A DNA stretch of 64,000 bases, from contig JACATO010000599.1 in NCBI GenBank assembly GCA_018389105.1, positions 124,001 to 188,000 of the forward strand, in the 5' to 3' direction. Shown here one piece after another: positions 36,401 through 47,485 of the stretch. This DNA is from Nautilus pompilius. Its lineage: Eukaryota > Mollusca > Cephalopoda > Nautilida > Nautilidae. The position numbers and the translations under genes are program-made. Within the stretch, counting starts at the first letter, position 1, and each line of letters starts with the position of its first letter. Below the pieces are notes generated by a model. It did no database searches, had not been told where the DNA came from, and saw only the letters and a program-made list of their open reading frames with translations.

Positions 36401-39389
36401 CCGCATCCTTTTATTATCCATTTTTAAAAAAAAAAAATGTTTGCCGCATTGGGACAGCTGTCATTTAACCAAGTAAAACCCCATCCAGATATTCCAAACT
36501 TAACCAAACTCATATTTTTGTAGGTTACCTAATGCACAGTCACAGTATTATATTTTTTAAGGGAAAAAAAAAAAAAATCCCTCTATTACTTTGATATCAA
36601 AGGAATGTCTATACTCAGAAATACACTGTTATGCTTTCTGAAGTAGATTGTATATTCTCCCCATGTATCAGGATAAGCCTAATGAAATATGGTGTTTTTT
36701 TGGATAAATGAAAACAATTACCGATCACCAGTGAAATAGTTTGTTTTTGTACTTTTATTCTTTTAATTTCTGTTTTAGTCCCAATAAGATACCCCCCCTT
36801 TTTTTTTTAAAAAGTTGCTTTCCTGTTATTGATAAAAACAGCTGGTAAACTTATGTTTCAGTAGTTATTCTCCACCGCTATTATCAGTTAGTCCTTAGCT
36901 GTTTCTGTTACTAATGATATGGCGAGAAAAGTCTGAATTAACCCTCTTATTTCTATGAATAATACATATATTTGATAGTTGGTAGAATACTTTTGGATTT
37001 TTAAAGATGTACCAATACTTCGTAGTTTGTTGTTTTTTTGTAATTTTTGTTTTAAATTTCATAAACAGTATTATTGATGCAGTTGACCTCATAAAGATGG
37101 CCAATCACACATTACACACGTGAACACCTGAGCGTTTGGATTTCTTTATAGTGTGTAGGAACTGCTGGCCATGCAAGAACCACATGTTTCAAGTAGTAAG
37201 CAGTGTAACAAAGTGTCAAGGAGTATCCGGAAGACAGACAGCTTGTCATCTGCAGTAGCAGATGTGTTACCAGTAAAGTGATCCACTGATTGGCTAGCAA
37301 TTGCGTGCCGCCTTACAACAAATCTTGCCTAAGGTTTTGCCCTGCCCTGGAACCCAAAACTGAGTTTTCTCACTTGACATCTGTTACACTACAGGATTCC
37401 TTAAATAGAATCTAATAATATAAACAAAGAAATTTGTGATATTATTAAAGATTTGATAATGAACTGTCACAGGTCTACAGTAGAATGTCTACTGTAAGAT
37501 GTAATAAGACTTTAAAGATTTACACCGGATGAAATGTCATCTCTAAGGTAGCCATTAAAAGATTGAGAGACCATTTCTACATGTCTTCTAATATCTTTCA
37601 CATTAACCCTTGGAAGATTATGCCTAGAGTGATCTTGTATGTGTTTTCAAATGAGCTGTTTACAATCCTGAAACCTTGGAAATGTATATTTACATATAGG
37701 GATGCTGGATCAATACCCACTCTTCATGAATATATGGCTGTACTCCTCAGAGGGTTAAATCTCATGTAAACACTATATAAAATAGTCTTTTGGTTCTTTG
37801 CGTCAGTCATTAAGAATGAAATAAACATGTTTTGCTTAATGCTAATTTTCAGAATTCTTATGCATGTCAAATTTTGAATTCGTGGGCTTTCAGAATACTG
37901 TATTGAACTAAAGGTATTTCTATTTAATCTATTTATAGTAGTATATTCATGAGTTGGTGGAAATGTTCTGATGTCAGTATGCAGATCTTGAAGAAGAAGA
38001 ACTAAATAGGTGTGCAACAAGACATGGTTTACTAATAATGGCATCAGTTAGTAATACAATTCTGGAGTCGTTATTTACCTAGGGGGAAGTACCTAAACAC
38101 AGAAAACACTTGTATGGCAACACAAGTTTTTAAAAGAAAATCTTTTACCTGTGATTTTTCTTTTTTGTTTTTCATTTTTTTTTTTTTAATGCAGCTTTTC
38201 AAATTTTCCCATGATTCTTTCATCCAAACAACTATGTTTTGCTCTCTGATAAAACACACCTGGCTGTTACCTGAATTATGAACAGCCATAATTATGTTCT
38301 CGCCAATAAAATATGGCATTCAGGAAAAAGTTTACACCATCTGAGTTTTAGGGTTTAAAAAAATAGATCTATTCAAGAAGTAAACGGAAAGATCACAAAC
38401 AGCGAATAAACTTCTGGTTGAGCCCTTTTGTTAATATCGGGTAAAGACAGATTTTAAACTAAGTTATCTGCAGCTCTTAAAGCAATTAGCAGCGAAGGTA
38501 ATTGCTTTAAAAAGTGGTTACTTTCTGTTGGAATTAGATGTCGATGCATTGTGTTGGTGTGAGAGCTTATTAAATATGCAAATTAGCTACCTTTACTGGG
38601 GGGGGGATCTTTTTTTACTTTATCCAAACTGGAGACTTTTATTTAATTTTTAATATTTTCTGCCAGATATTTTTTTTCCGCTGATGCTGTTAAATTTTGA
38701 CATTCTAAAAAAAAAGAAAGAATACGACATTTTTTGTTTTTGTTTCTTCTTCTTCCACATTGTCTTATATGACTAATCCAAACACAAACCTATTGTAATT
38801 ATTTGTCTTGACAAAGGATTCAGCATTGTACTTTTTCTGAATAAAACATTACGTTTCTAAAATCCAATATATTTTTTCTAATAATAACAAATTGAAAAAT
38901 ATTCAGGAATCTACTAGAATTTCTATCAAATGCTTTGTAAAGCACATACAAAAATGTAAAATCTAAAAAGTGACAATGCCATTTATTAAGCTATTTATAA
39001 AATGCTAAGAACTGGGATTACAAAATGTTTTCTATGCACTAGCTAAGGTTCACAATACTATTTGCTTTGTTCACCCAATTGTTTCAAGAATTGGCACTCC
39101 TAATCTGTCATAATATTTTTGTAGAAATTTTAAAACCGACTTCAATGAACAACTATAGCATTAAAGACTTTTGATTTTTAATATCAAAGGTTCCAACAAC
39201 AATTTTCCAAGTAACGTGTGTGGTTTTGATGTCTGACGATTGTTTGCAAATGTTTCTTTGACTTACTCTACTGATGTTTATGTCTTCAGAAGCTCTATCG
39301 AGTCGGAGATCGTGTTTCACCATTAATATCAGAACTTGTTAAAAAGGTTATAGATTTGTAGTTGCTGATATTAATGCTTTCTGTTTTTA
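32531..39389. other. Long stretch without recognised gene
   Basis: About 6.9 kb without a convincing coding segment. It contains an A28 run at 33386-33413, other A or T runs (36067-36074, 36568-36577, 38176-38188), a (TA)n tract at about 34728-34742 and a short perfect hairpin at 35129-35147. The segment 38440-38610 has unique, less repetitive sequence with an ATGCAAAT octamer at 38576-38583 next to TAATTAGC-like motifs, but no proof of function. Confidence 0.45.
33386..33413 (+). repeat. A28 homopolymer
   Basis: Run of 28 A directly visible. It follows AT-rich sequence with AATAAA-like motifs (near 33347), so it could be the tail of an old retroposed transcript, but no transcript body was recognised. 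Confidence 0.9.
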
Positions 39390-39965
39390 AGGTTAGCTGT
39401 ACACAGCTGGATGGTATAGCAATGTCATCTTCCCTTCTCTCATTCTTGATGACATATACACCCACCGTTTACCAGATTTGTGAAAATTTTCGTTATGCAT
39501 TGATGGTACTCTTGCGCTTCCATGAGACAAATGAAGCTGAAGTGATGTTGAATTGGCTAGAAGACAAAACAACATGCTAACCTCAATTTAACTATGGAGA
39601 TAAAACTGATGGCAAACTTCCATTTTTAGATGCTTTGTGCAACGGGGATGAAACAGACTTTAAATAGTGATTTATATGGAAAACCTACTTTTACTGATTT
39701 ACTGACAAAGTGGTAATACTTTGTAACTATTTCATTTAAAAAGAATTTTGATTTCATCCTGACTTTTAGAAGATCTGAAACCTGCTTCTCTCTATTATGT
39801 CTGATTATCCGTGCAAAGCTGTTTAAAACTTTTGATTGGATTTCCATCTTCTTTTATTGATAACCGCACATGTAAAGTCATTAATAAAATGCCCTGTAAA
39901 CCTGTGATTGACAATGTTTTTAAATATACAACATATCTTTGATTGCCTGAATATGGAATAATAAG
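39390..39965 (+). pseudogene. Penelope-like element reverse transcriptase, decayed
   Basis: Retroelement relic. At 39401 the frame reads TQLDGIAMSSSLLSFLMTYT, matching the Penelope RT block QIDGVAMGSPLGPxLADIFM. Further on, NWLEDKTTC then DKTDGKLPFLDAL (about 39598-39637) match the block where these proteins read ENDGKLPFLDVLI. Next, in shifted frames, come remnants of the YRKPTFTD-like block (WKTYFY) and finally GFPSSFIDNRTCKVINKMPC near 39835, as in NGFPxxFIDxRIKKFL. Order and spacing fit a Penelope RT from its palm to its thumb. Stops and frameshifts abound. The GIY-YIG endonuclease that should follow is not visible here. Confidence 0.8.
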
Positions 39966-40892
39966 TATGAAAAAAAACCCATTTCCCATTTTGATTAAAA
40001 TGACCCGAGAGCTCTTTGTTTTTTTGTTTTTTTTTTCAAATTTGAGATTTGGTTTCTGTACAAATGTCAGAAATGAAAACTTGTTTCCGTTCAGAGACTC
40101 TGTGATTTGTCAGGAGTATTAATTCAGTGTGTGAAATTAAATGTCAAAAATTGCAGTTCCATATGCATGGTTGTGTGGGTGGTGGTGGTTGGTGGGGGGA
40201 TGTAAAAGAAAAAAACAAACAAACAACTGATCCAGCATATTTATTAGCAATTTACAAACCGTCTTTCAGAGAGAGAGAGAGAGAGTGGATTCAGCATCTT
40301 TTAATTATAGAAGCCCCGTACGGGTGGCAGAATTTTTGTTTGCTTGATATCAGGTTTGGGAAAAATGATACAACAAAGTTCTTAATCATTGCTGACATTT
40401 TCTGCTTTATTATTATTTTTTTTTTTTATAAACAAGATGGCTTATTATTTGAAGTTTGGTGTCCCGCCATGGCATCTCCTCTTTGTGCCACTCCGTCTAT
40501 TTATGGCAACCAAATTATTTTGCAGCATAATGTAAAATGGAAAAGGGTTGCTAAAACAACAGCCATTGCTGATTAAAATGACTTTTTTTTTTTTTTTGTA
40601 GGAAAAAAAAATTAGCAAAAATGCTACATAGCATCTGCCTTGTGCTTCCTCTTCATTGGACGGTCCTTGGAGATGCGTTTGAAAGCTCTGGTTCGGTTCG
40701 GTGTTTATTGCCCCCCCCTAACCATTCCTTCCGTCCAGTATTGGCCCTGTCGTATCTAAGAAAGCGTACAAGACGCAACCCTGGAAGCATTTTCGGAAGG
40801 GCTGGTTGGCTCCCAGGGTTAGTTTTGATGGATGGGCATTAGATTTGACGACATGGCTACGGGTGCTTGTATTATTAGTTCACACACACAGC

Positions 40893-40934
<42 letters not shown>

Positions 40935-43382
40935 ACACACACACACACAACACACACACACACAGCCAACACACACACACAGCCAAACACAGCCAACTTT
41001 AGGAAGAAAAAAAAAGGGAGGGGGAGATAAATTTCAAGCTGTTGTACTCTATATGCATTCAACGGGTGTGTGGGGACGAATGGGAGATAATTTTAAAAAT
41101 ATGCCACAGATCGCTCGCTTCGCGTTTGAGGTGTTCAGATCGTGTCACAAAGGCCCTCCCACCACCAACTTGTTTGTTTTCTTTCCCTACGAAAACTTAA
41201 AGATGTTTTGTTTTTTTTTTGACACTTTTCATGCTTTCATGACAGAGTTTAAAGCGCATCTTACGGTAAAACGAAAAAAAAAATATTCTAAGTCAAGCAG
41301 GAGTAGAATTACAGGGATCTTTTGATGGTAGATCTCGTCGTCAGTGCAGACAGTGCCACTGTTCGCTCACCACTGAAGCGTACTACGGCCAGTTTCCGGC
41401 GTGGAACACTCTTAAGTGCGATGTTAATAGATGAGGCTACAGTTGGACCTCCTGCCGGTGTGACACTCTACAGGGTAGGGGTTTTTCTCCCCCGCTCTTC
41501 TATGGCACAACCCTGAATCGCTTGCTTCACCCTGACATTTAAGAGAAATTTTCTTTTAAAATCTAATTTCTTTTACCAGAGGCAAATTCTGAGTTTAAAA
41601 ACAATAAAAAAAAAAAAGACATAACTGAACTCAAAAAAAAATATGTAACATTAGAAATTATGGACAATAACGTTGCATACCAATGCTGTTAATAGTAATT
41701 GTAACAATTGTCAATGACGGGAGATGTCCACTCATTCGGTGTAGGCGCCAATCTTATAATGAAAATGATTTTTTAATGATAATTTGCACTCTGCTGAGTG
41801 CTTGTTTTTTTTTTTAAATTAGAAGGAAACTTGGGATATCTGAAAATGCTACTTTAAATAAGAAAGCAAAAACAGATTAGATTTTGGATCCAATCAAGAA
41901 GTTTCCGATAGCAGCCTGCCTCCTGAGATGATGGTACTAAGAACTATAATTCTTTCAGGCACTGTTTTTCGTCACTCTCCAGCTGTTTTCTAATGAGGTC
42001 GCGGGGTTCAGAATTTTATAAAAAAAATTATAAGAATTCTCAACTTGAAAAATATGTTTGTCCCCCCGCTCTTTCAGAAGGTTTCAGTTGTGGGGGGCTT
42101 AGGAAATAAACGTACATTTATCGATGAATTGTCAAGTGTGTAGACTTTTTAAAAAGCATCTTGCTTTTATTTATTTTTTTCTTCTTCAGGTTATTTAAAT
42201 GTAATGGCTATTCAGATTATTCTAATAGCCATTGAAAAATAAATATTCATACTTGTGGTTTAAGCAACACTGTTGCTTCTACTCCATTTGAGAATTTGAA
42301 TATACTACTGAGATTCAGTTTTCTTCTGGATATCTACCTACAAAAGTTTGTGTGCATTTAACATTGTTGTTCATGAGACTGTTTCTGAGTAAACATTTGC
42401 GTGAGTGTGTACCAGATGAACTTCAAACACTATGATAGTAAGAAAAAAAAAAGTAGTAGTACATTAGGAATGGAAATTTTAAAAAAAAAGCTTGTAGAAA
42501 AGAAGTAATGGCTCAATAACAGTGTGGTAGTGTATATTAGTAAGGGAGACTGGGGCCAAATGTTACAAGTGTAGTTTGTGTGGCACCACCAGTAATTCCT
42601 AATTAAATATCAAAATGGGAAACATCAATTACAACTACCAGCTCTGGCAGTCACCTGTAACAAATGTAATGCTAATTAAACAATTTAAAAAGAAAATTTG
42701 GTATTTAAATATGCATGTTTGGTTTTAATTTAAATATGTTTCTATGCTTTGAGTGATAGTGTAGATATTACTGACATTTCTGGAAAATTGAAGCTATTTG
42801 GTATATTGGTTCTGTATGTGATTGATGCTGGTATAAGGTATTAATATGGAAGAGTTGTATATCAGAGAATGCTGCCCTGCATCAAAGAACGATTGTTGTC
42901 TAAACAACAATTAGCTGATGGTACTTTTGTGGGTGGCACTCAACTGGAAGTGACATGAATTACCTCATCCGTGCTTGATTTGAATTATTGGGAGGTCTGC
43001 GTAGCATTAGATATTTTCTGATGGCTGTTTTATTTTTGGCGAATTATTTGTCCAGTTTACAAAAGAAATGAATTTAGCCAGCAGAAGTTTTGGCTAGCTG
43101 TCTACTGAGGATTAATTAGTAATAATGCTCATCGTAAACATTTCCTTTGCCAAAAATTAAACCCTATCATTGACTGGTTTCTTGGAGGTTTATTTATAAT
43201 TCAGGATATCCATCTGGCTAATCACTACATCTCAATTTTCATCTCTCCCAATACTAACTACGATCTTTGAAAACAGCAGATAGTAATGTTACACACAGGT
43301 TTCTCCATTTGTTTATACTATTTTTATTGCTTATTGTAGTATCATCATAATTATTTTATTAGCTTTTATTAAAATCTTGTTT
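39966..43382. other. No recognised gene; CpG-richer segment 40630-41520
   Basis: Most is AT-rich and featureless. The part from about 40630 to 41520 differs: it has roughly thirty CpG in 900 bases, a (CA)n-based compound repeat at 40881-40997 and two open frames (73 codons at 40621, 64 codons at 41322) without known motifs. It could be a young repeat, a promoter-like region or exonic sequence; I cannot tell which. Confidence 0.4.
40881..40997. repeat. Compound (CA)n repeat with interspersed CAGCCAA units
   Basis: CA dinucleotides are interrupted four times by an AGCCAA(A) unit, at about 40890, 40964, 40981 and 40991, which gives the tract a higher-order pattern. The open frames of the same interval are products of the repeat and not genes. 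Confidence 0.92.
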
Positions 43383-43466
43383 TTAACTCGTCGACCCCCT
43401 GACATTGCTTTTATGCATTACCATTCCATGTTTACTATGTCACATGACCAGGGGTCAGTGAGTTAA
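43383..43466. mobile_element. 84-bp palindromic MITE-like element with TTAA ends
   Basis: The left arm TTAACTCGTCGACCCCCTGA and the reverse complement of the right arm TTAACTCACTGACCCCTGGT pair over more than 20 bases with few mismatches, separated by a loop of about 35 bases. Both outer ends are TTAA. TTAA is the target of piggyBac transposons and both copies of a duplicated target would lie outside the arms, so a tiny piggyBac-related MITE is a reasonable guess. No transposase of that family is visible in the window. Confidence 0.55.
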
Positions 43467-43994
43467 TTTACATCACTATGATCGAAAAGTAAAACTTTCT
43501 ATGGATACAGTCACTTACCTGTAATTAATATTTTTTTATAAGCATATTTAGAGATGGACAAACCAAGATATTTTTATGAGGGTTTAAACCTGCTTATTAA
43601 AATCATCAATAAGCGTGATCAGAAATGATATTTTCAGATGCCTAGATTACATGGGTCTAAAAGAATAGGTAGAAAGGACCATCAGAAGAGAAGTAATACA
43701 GGAGAGATGGAGTTTGGCAAATCTGTTGACTGAAATAGCGTTAACACATTGCCACCGAGTGAGTGAAAATCTCTCTCTCACGAATGGTAGAATTGTTACC
43801 GCTATTAGCCATGTGCTTTGGGGCCACGGTGTGTGCGCTTGCTCACTTGACAGGCTCTTCCACTTCCTCAGTCCTGTGTGCCCTAAACAAATCCCGGAAA
43901 AGTAGTGTTCATTAGGTGTGTTTCACTCCCCCTCCCAAACTCATTTTGCATACTGTATGTTTGTTTGTTTGTTTGTTTTTTTTTTAAATTAAAA
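43467..43994. other. No recognised gene
   Basis: Contains (TTTG)n at about 43959-43978 followed by a T run. A 63-codon plus-strand frame at 43714 has no known motif. Confidence 0.4.
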
Positions 43995-44235
43995 CAGTTT
44001 TCTCCTTGGAATGGTACAAAGTCATATTGCTTAGTGTTGTCAAAATAGACAGCCTCATCAATGTTTCCAATACTTGTGATGCCATCACATCTGACGGTGT
44101 ATTTGTGGAATGTTTTCATCTTTTCTTCCTGATATTGAGGCAGTTTTTGCACCGATATCACTGCCCTCTCAGTCAGAGATGGCATGATGACTTCATCCAT
44201 CTGTGGATCCTTTTAGCACTTGCATGGAAATCCGG
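43995..44235 (-). pseudogene. pogo-type transposase fragment
   Basis: On the minus strand the sequence gives HRWMKSSCHL, then in the next frame LTERAVISVQKLPQYQEEKM and KTFHKYT, then IGNIDEAVYFDNTKQYDFV. This follows the order W.xxFxRRxxLSLRxRT, xxVQKLPxxYEEKxxxFxxY, xIxNxDETPVxFDMP of pogo/Tigger-like proteins, with the first catalytic D in NIDEA. The relic at 6298-7186 has the equivalent blocks VSQKLPEDFEEKLDNF and NINMD, but the two differ too much to be recent copies. Only about 80 residues remain and no element ends were found. Confidence 0.6.
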
Positions 44236-46792
44236 GTCAGTAGAGATGAAATTCAAAGTGCAGTGAATTTCTGATTTTCCTTTGGTCTGTACGCTACAAT
44301 CACAATGTTTGGAAAAAACCAGTGATAAAGTTGTTCTGTTTAAGTCACAGCCCCCCTCCCTTTGCACCAAACTTCTTTGCCAATTCAGTAATCGTTATAG
44401 TCTTGGGTATAGTCTGTGGCATCTATCTTAACCATGTGGTTTTTGCCGTCTTTGGCATTCTGACATTTGGTTTTGACCCTTCTGCAGACTCTGTGCGTGA
44501 TGCTTGCTACAAGAATTTTGAGGAAGTGTGTGTGTGTGAGAGAGGCATACGGTGTTGTAGAAGAAAGACTAATCCAGCAAAAGCACAGCAAATAATTATC
44601 TAACATAATCACAGTGTACGCACGTTGTTAATCTACAGCGTCAGATGATCAATGATGTGACAATCGCTTGCCCAAACATGGAGCAGTGGTTTTCAAATTA
44701 TTACCACGATGTAGTATCTCATGATATCCCTTAACACGCTGAAAAAAAAAAAATCATAATTTTTATGTATGTTCTGAGCTATGTTTAAATTTTTATTGTA
44801 AAATGTTTCACTTAATCTTAAGCAGCATAAAATGAAAATTTGTTCAGCATAAGAAACATCAAAAGGATATCAAAATAAGAAAAATGCCACTTTGCTAAGC
44901 TTGTAGATAACTTCTAAAGCTCCTATCTCATTACCATATTTATAATGTAAATAAACACACACCTATTGCTCTACTATATTTAGTACCAGCATAGTTTTTG
45001 TGCTATTTTATATCTTTCTCCAGCTGACAGCAATAGTTAGTTGATTTAAATTTGGATTTTGGTAGAAATCACTGTAGCTGAATTTAAAAAGAAATGCTTA
45101 AAGTCAGTCATGGGTGTTTTGGATCAGATTCCATGATTTTACTGGAATTATATAATACTAGGGCCACCAACAGCTGACCAACAATGTCAGAGGGGAGGGG
45201 GACAGCCCCTGACTTTTAAACCTTAAAATCAACTTGTAATTTTAGCTGTATGGATGCTGTTTTCCATAGCAAGGTTAATGAATTACTTCACTAAAATTGA
45301 CTCATTGTGCCTGCTGACTTTTGATACTCGGGGGGGGGGGGGATCTGTCATCATGTTGTGCAAGAAGCTTCTGATGAGCCTGAATTTGCTGAATGGCAAT
45401 GCAGCTTTCAGCATAAAAGAGAAATCCAGAGAACTCTACGGACAGTGCGCAGTCCAAATCGGAAGAAATCTCTAGCAGTTTTATTCAGGACGTTTCGACG
45501 AACCGAGAGAACGTGTTCCAAAATCTGCAGCGTGCATGGTCTTCAGATGGTGTGCTTCCTTCAGCTCGGATGAAGACTCCTCGTCCTGGTACTTAGTTGC
45601 AAAATTAGGGGGCCTCGGGAGGTAACTGCCTCCCCTTCCGCTACCCCTCCCCTCCCCTCCCCTACCCTACCCAGTTACCCTTCTGACTTCTTTGTATTGC
45701 TGCATAATGCCTGTTGAGTTTAAGGAACATTACCCCCTGATTTTTTTATTTTGTGTGTCTGCAATCAGTCAGGCTCAAGATCAGCAGAGTTAAGTTGACC
45801 CCACACTACCTGTCCCGCAAATAGTTATGGCGACATTTTTAACTGAATGAGTTATCCGGATTTAATGAAAAAATTTTCCGAAGATGTTGACCGTATAAGT
45901 AAAGTTAAAAAAAAAACAGAAAGTTGGCAGATTCCTTTGGATTATTTTAACCAACTCTGTTGAATATTGAAAAAAAAAACCTGCCATCTTTCAGTGTGAG
46001 ATAGCTATCAGTTTTCTTGGAGAACTAGCTCTTGCTGGTGGACAACATGCTGCAGGCAGGAACGAGATCAGATTGAAGTGATGCCTTCATTTAATAAGGA
46101 GAAGATACTGCTGATAAAAATATTAAACCATCTGAAAATGATGGATATTCACTCGTTTTTGTTTGTAAATGTGGAAAGAAGACGACGGAATAGACTTGTA
46201 AGGTCTGGTCTCTCATTCGGTTCTCCTTTTACCATTTTAAAATATTCCACTAATTGTTGTTGTGTTTTTATGTAATCAAAAATGACAAGATGATGAATTA
46301 GTTTTGATATTTAAAAATGTGATAGAAAAATAAAATTCGGGAGTTTCTGAGAGGTACACTTCTCACTATGAAAGCATGATGTTTCAAATCTGGATTCATC
46401 TAAAGATTATGGTACGGTGAATCATTGGTATGAATTTAATAAAAGCCATTTATTATTTTTATGCTTTTGGTTTACAACCCATTCAGAATTTATAAAATAG
46501 TCTTGTCGTGGTTTGGTTGGGAGGTGGGAGAGGAGGAAAGACCAAATGTATCAGATGTTTGGTGTCCGAGAAAAAAGTATCACCATGGTTACGGTTTTCT
46601 CAAGTTTTGTTGCCTGAATTTGTTCCTATGAGCAGCCCAGACATTTCTGAAAAGAGAGAAACTTTTTAAATGAATAAGTTGGAAATTATTGAAACTAAAC
46701 AGGATAAAAAATTCAGTGTTTCCATTCTTAGTGTGTGTTGAAAATGAAGAGGTTAATGAAAGAGAAGAACAAAAAAATACAATTTTCCTAAA
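44236..46792. other. No recognised gene; several G/C runs
   Basis: Contains a G13 run (45330-45342) and a C-rich tandem tract (45644-45673). At 44684 the sequence CAGTGGTTTTCAAATTATTA resembles an end of a hAT transposon, but no matching inverted end was found. The minus strand near 45512-45478 carries TCGAAACGTCCTGAATAAA, a wording seen in Penelope-like element flanks; no protein block accompanies it. Confidence 0.4.
45644..45673. repeat. CCCCT tandem tract, G-quadruplex-capable on the minus strand
   Basis: Four CCCC runs separated by single T, followed by two CCC runs separated by TA. On the minus strand this gives six closely spaced G runs, which meets the usual rule for G-quadruplex folding. 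Confidence 0.85.
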
Positions 46793-47090
46793 TTGGCATC
46801 AGTAGATGTTGGGAGAGCTTCCCGCAGCAACTCATGCGAACTGCATAGGTCAGAGTCCCGCAACAGTGATATTGTGTGGCTGCACAGGATGGATGATGTG
46901 GTGAAAGTCCCCAGGAGAATTCTCTTTAGATGTGAGAGGAAAACACAAGCTTCCAGAGAAAACCCACAACTCTGGCTAGTGAAGGCGAGCAGGAATTTGT
47001 CATGCCATCTGGCACTCCACATGAGTCTGACTCTGGGCACTGGGCCACCATCCGTACATAATTCATTTCTGTGATTAGTCCCTCCCACCC
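46793..47090. repeat. Compositionally distinct patch, possibly an old dispersed repeat
   Basis: About 300 bases, GC-richer than the surroundings and open on both strands (93 codons on plus from 46793, 116 codons on minus from 47103). On the minus strand the wording GTGGGTTTTCTCTGGAAGCT then GTGTTTTCCTCTCACA resembles a phrase common in dispersed repeats of fishes and other animals (GTGGGTTTTCTCxGGxxxCTxxGGTTTCCTCCCACA). I regard a decayed repeat as more likely than a gene; a host exon is the alternative. Confidence 0.35.
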
Positions 47091-47485
47091 CCCTGATCTT
47101 CATGCAGTGTTACAGTTATGTCTATATTTTCTTCACGTGATCATATCGCCACTCATGCATTTGGTTTGACATTTATAATACCGTATTACCAAGAAAATTG
47201 AAGAACAAAAGAGAATAATTCTAAATTTTTTTCATATGTTTTTTTATAATAGTTCTGCTCTTGATTATATAATTTCATAATGGTTCGGCTACAAGGTGCC
47301 CCCAGGAAAGAGGTGTACCACATTTTCGAATTTGCAAATTTTGTATCAGAATGGAAAAATGAAAAGAAAAACCAATTAAACAGAAAAAGCTTCTTCATGC
47401 AGAGATGATAGGTCATGATGTTTGACACTCAGATTTCGCAATTTGAGGGCCTGGGCAAAAATTCTCAGCATTCAAAAGGAATTTA
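47091..47485. other. No recognised gene
   Basis: AT-rich DNA ending at the TA target (47484-47485) of the mariner element. Nothing else is seen. Confidence 0.5.

Noticed and set aside
40806-41062. Open frames rich in His-Thr (plus) and Val-Cys (minus)
   Set aside because: They are translations of the CA repeat at 40881-40997 and not genes.
44684-45240. hAT-like transposon starting with CAGTGGTTTTCAAATTATTA
   Set aside because: The start resembles a hAT terminus, but I found no inverted end, no 8-bp target duplication and no hAT protein block.
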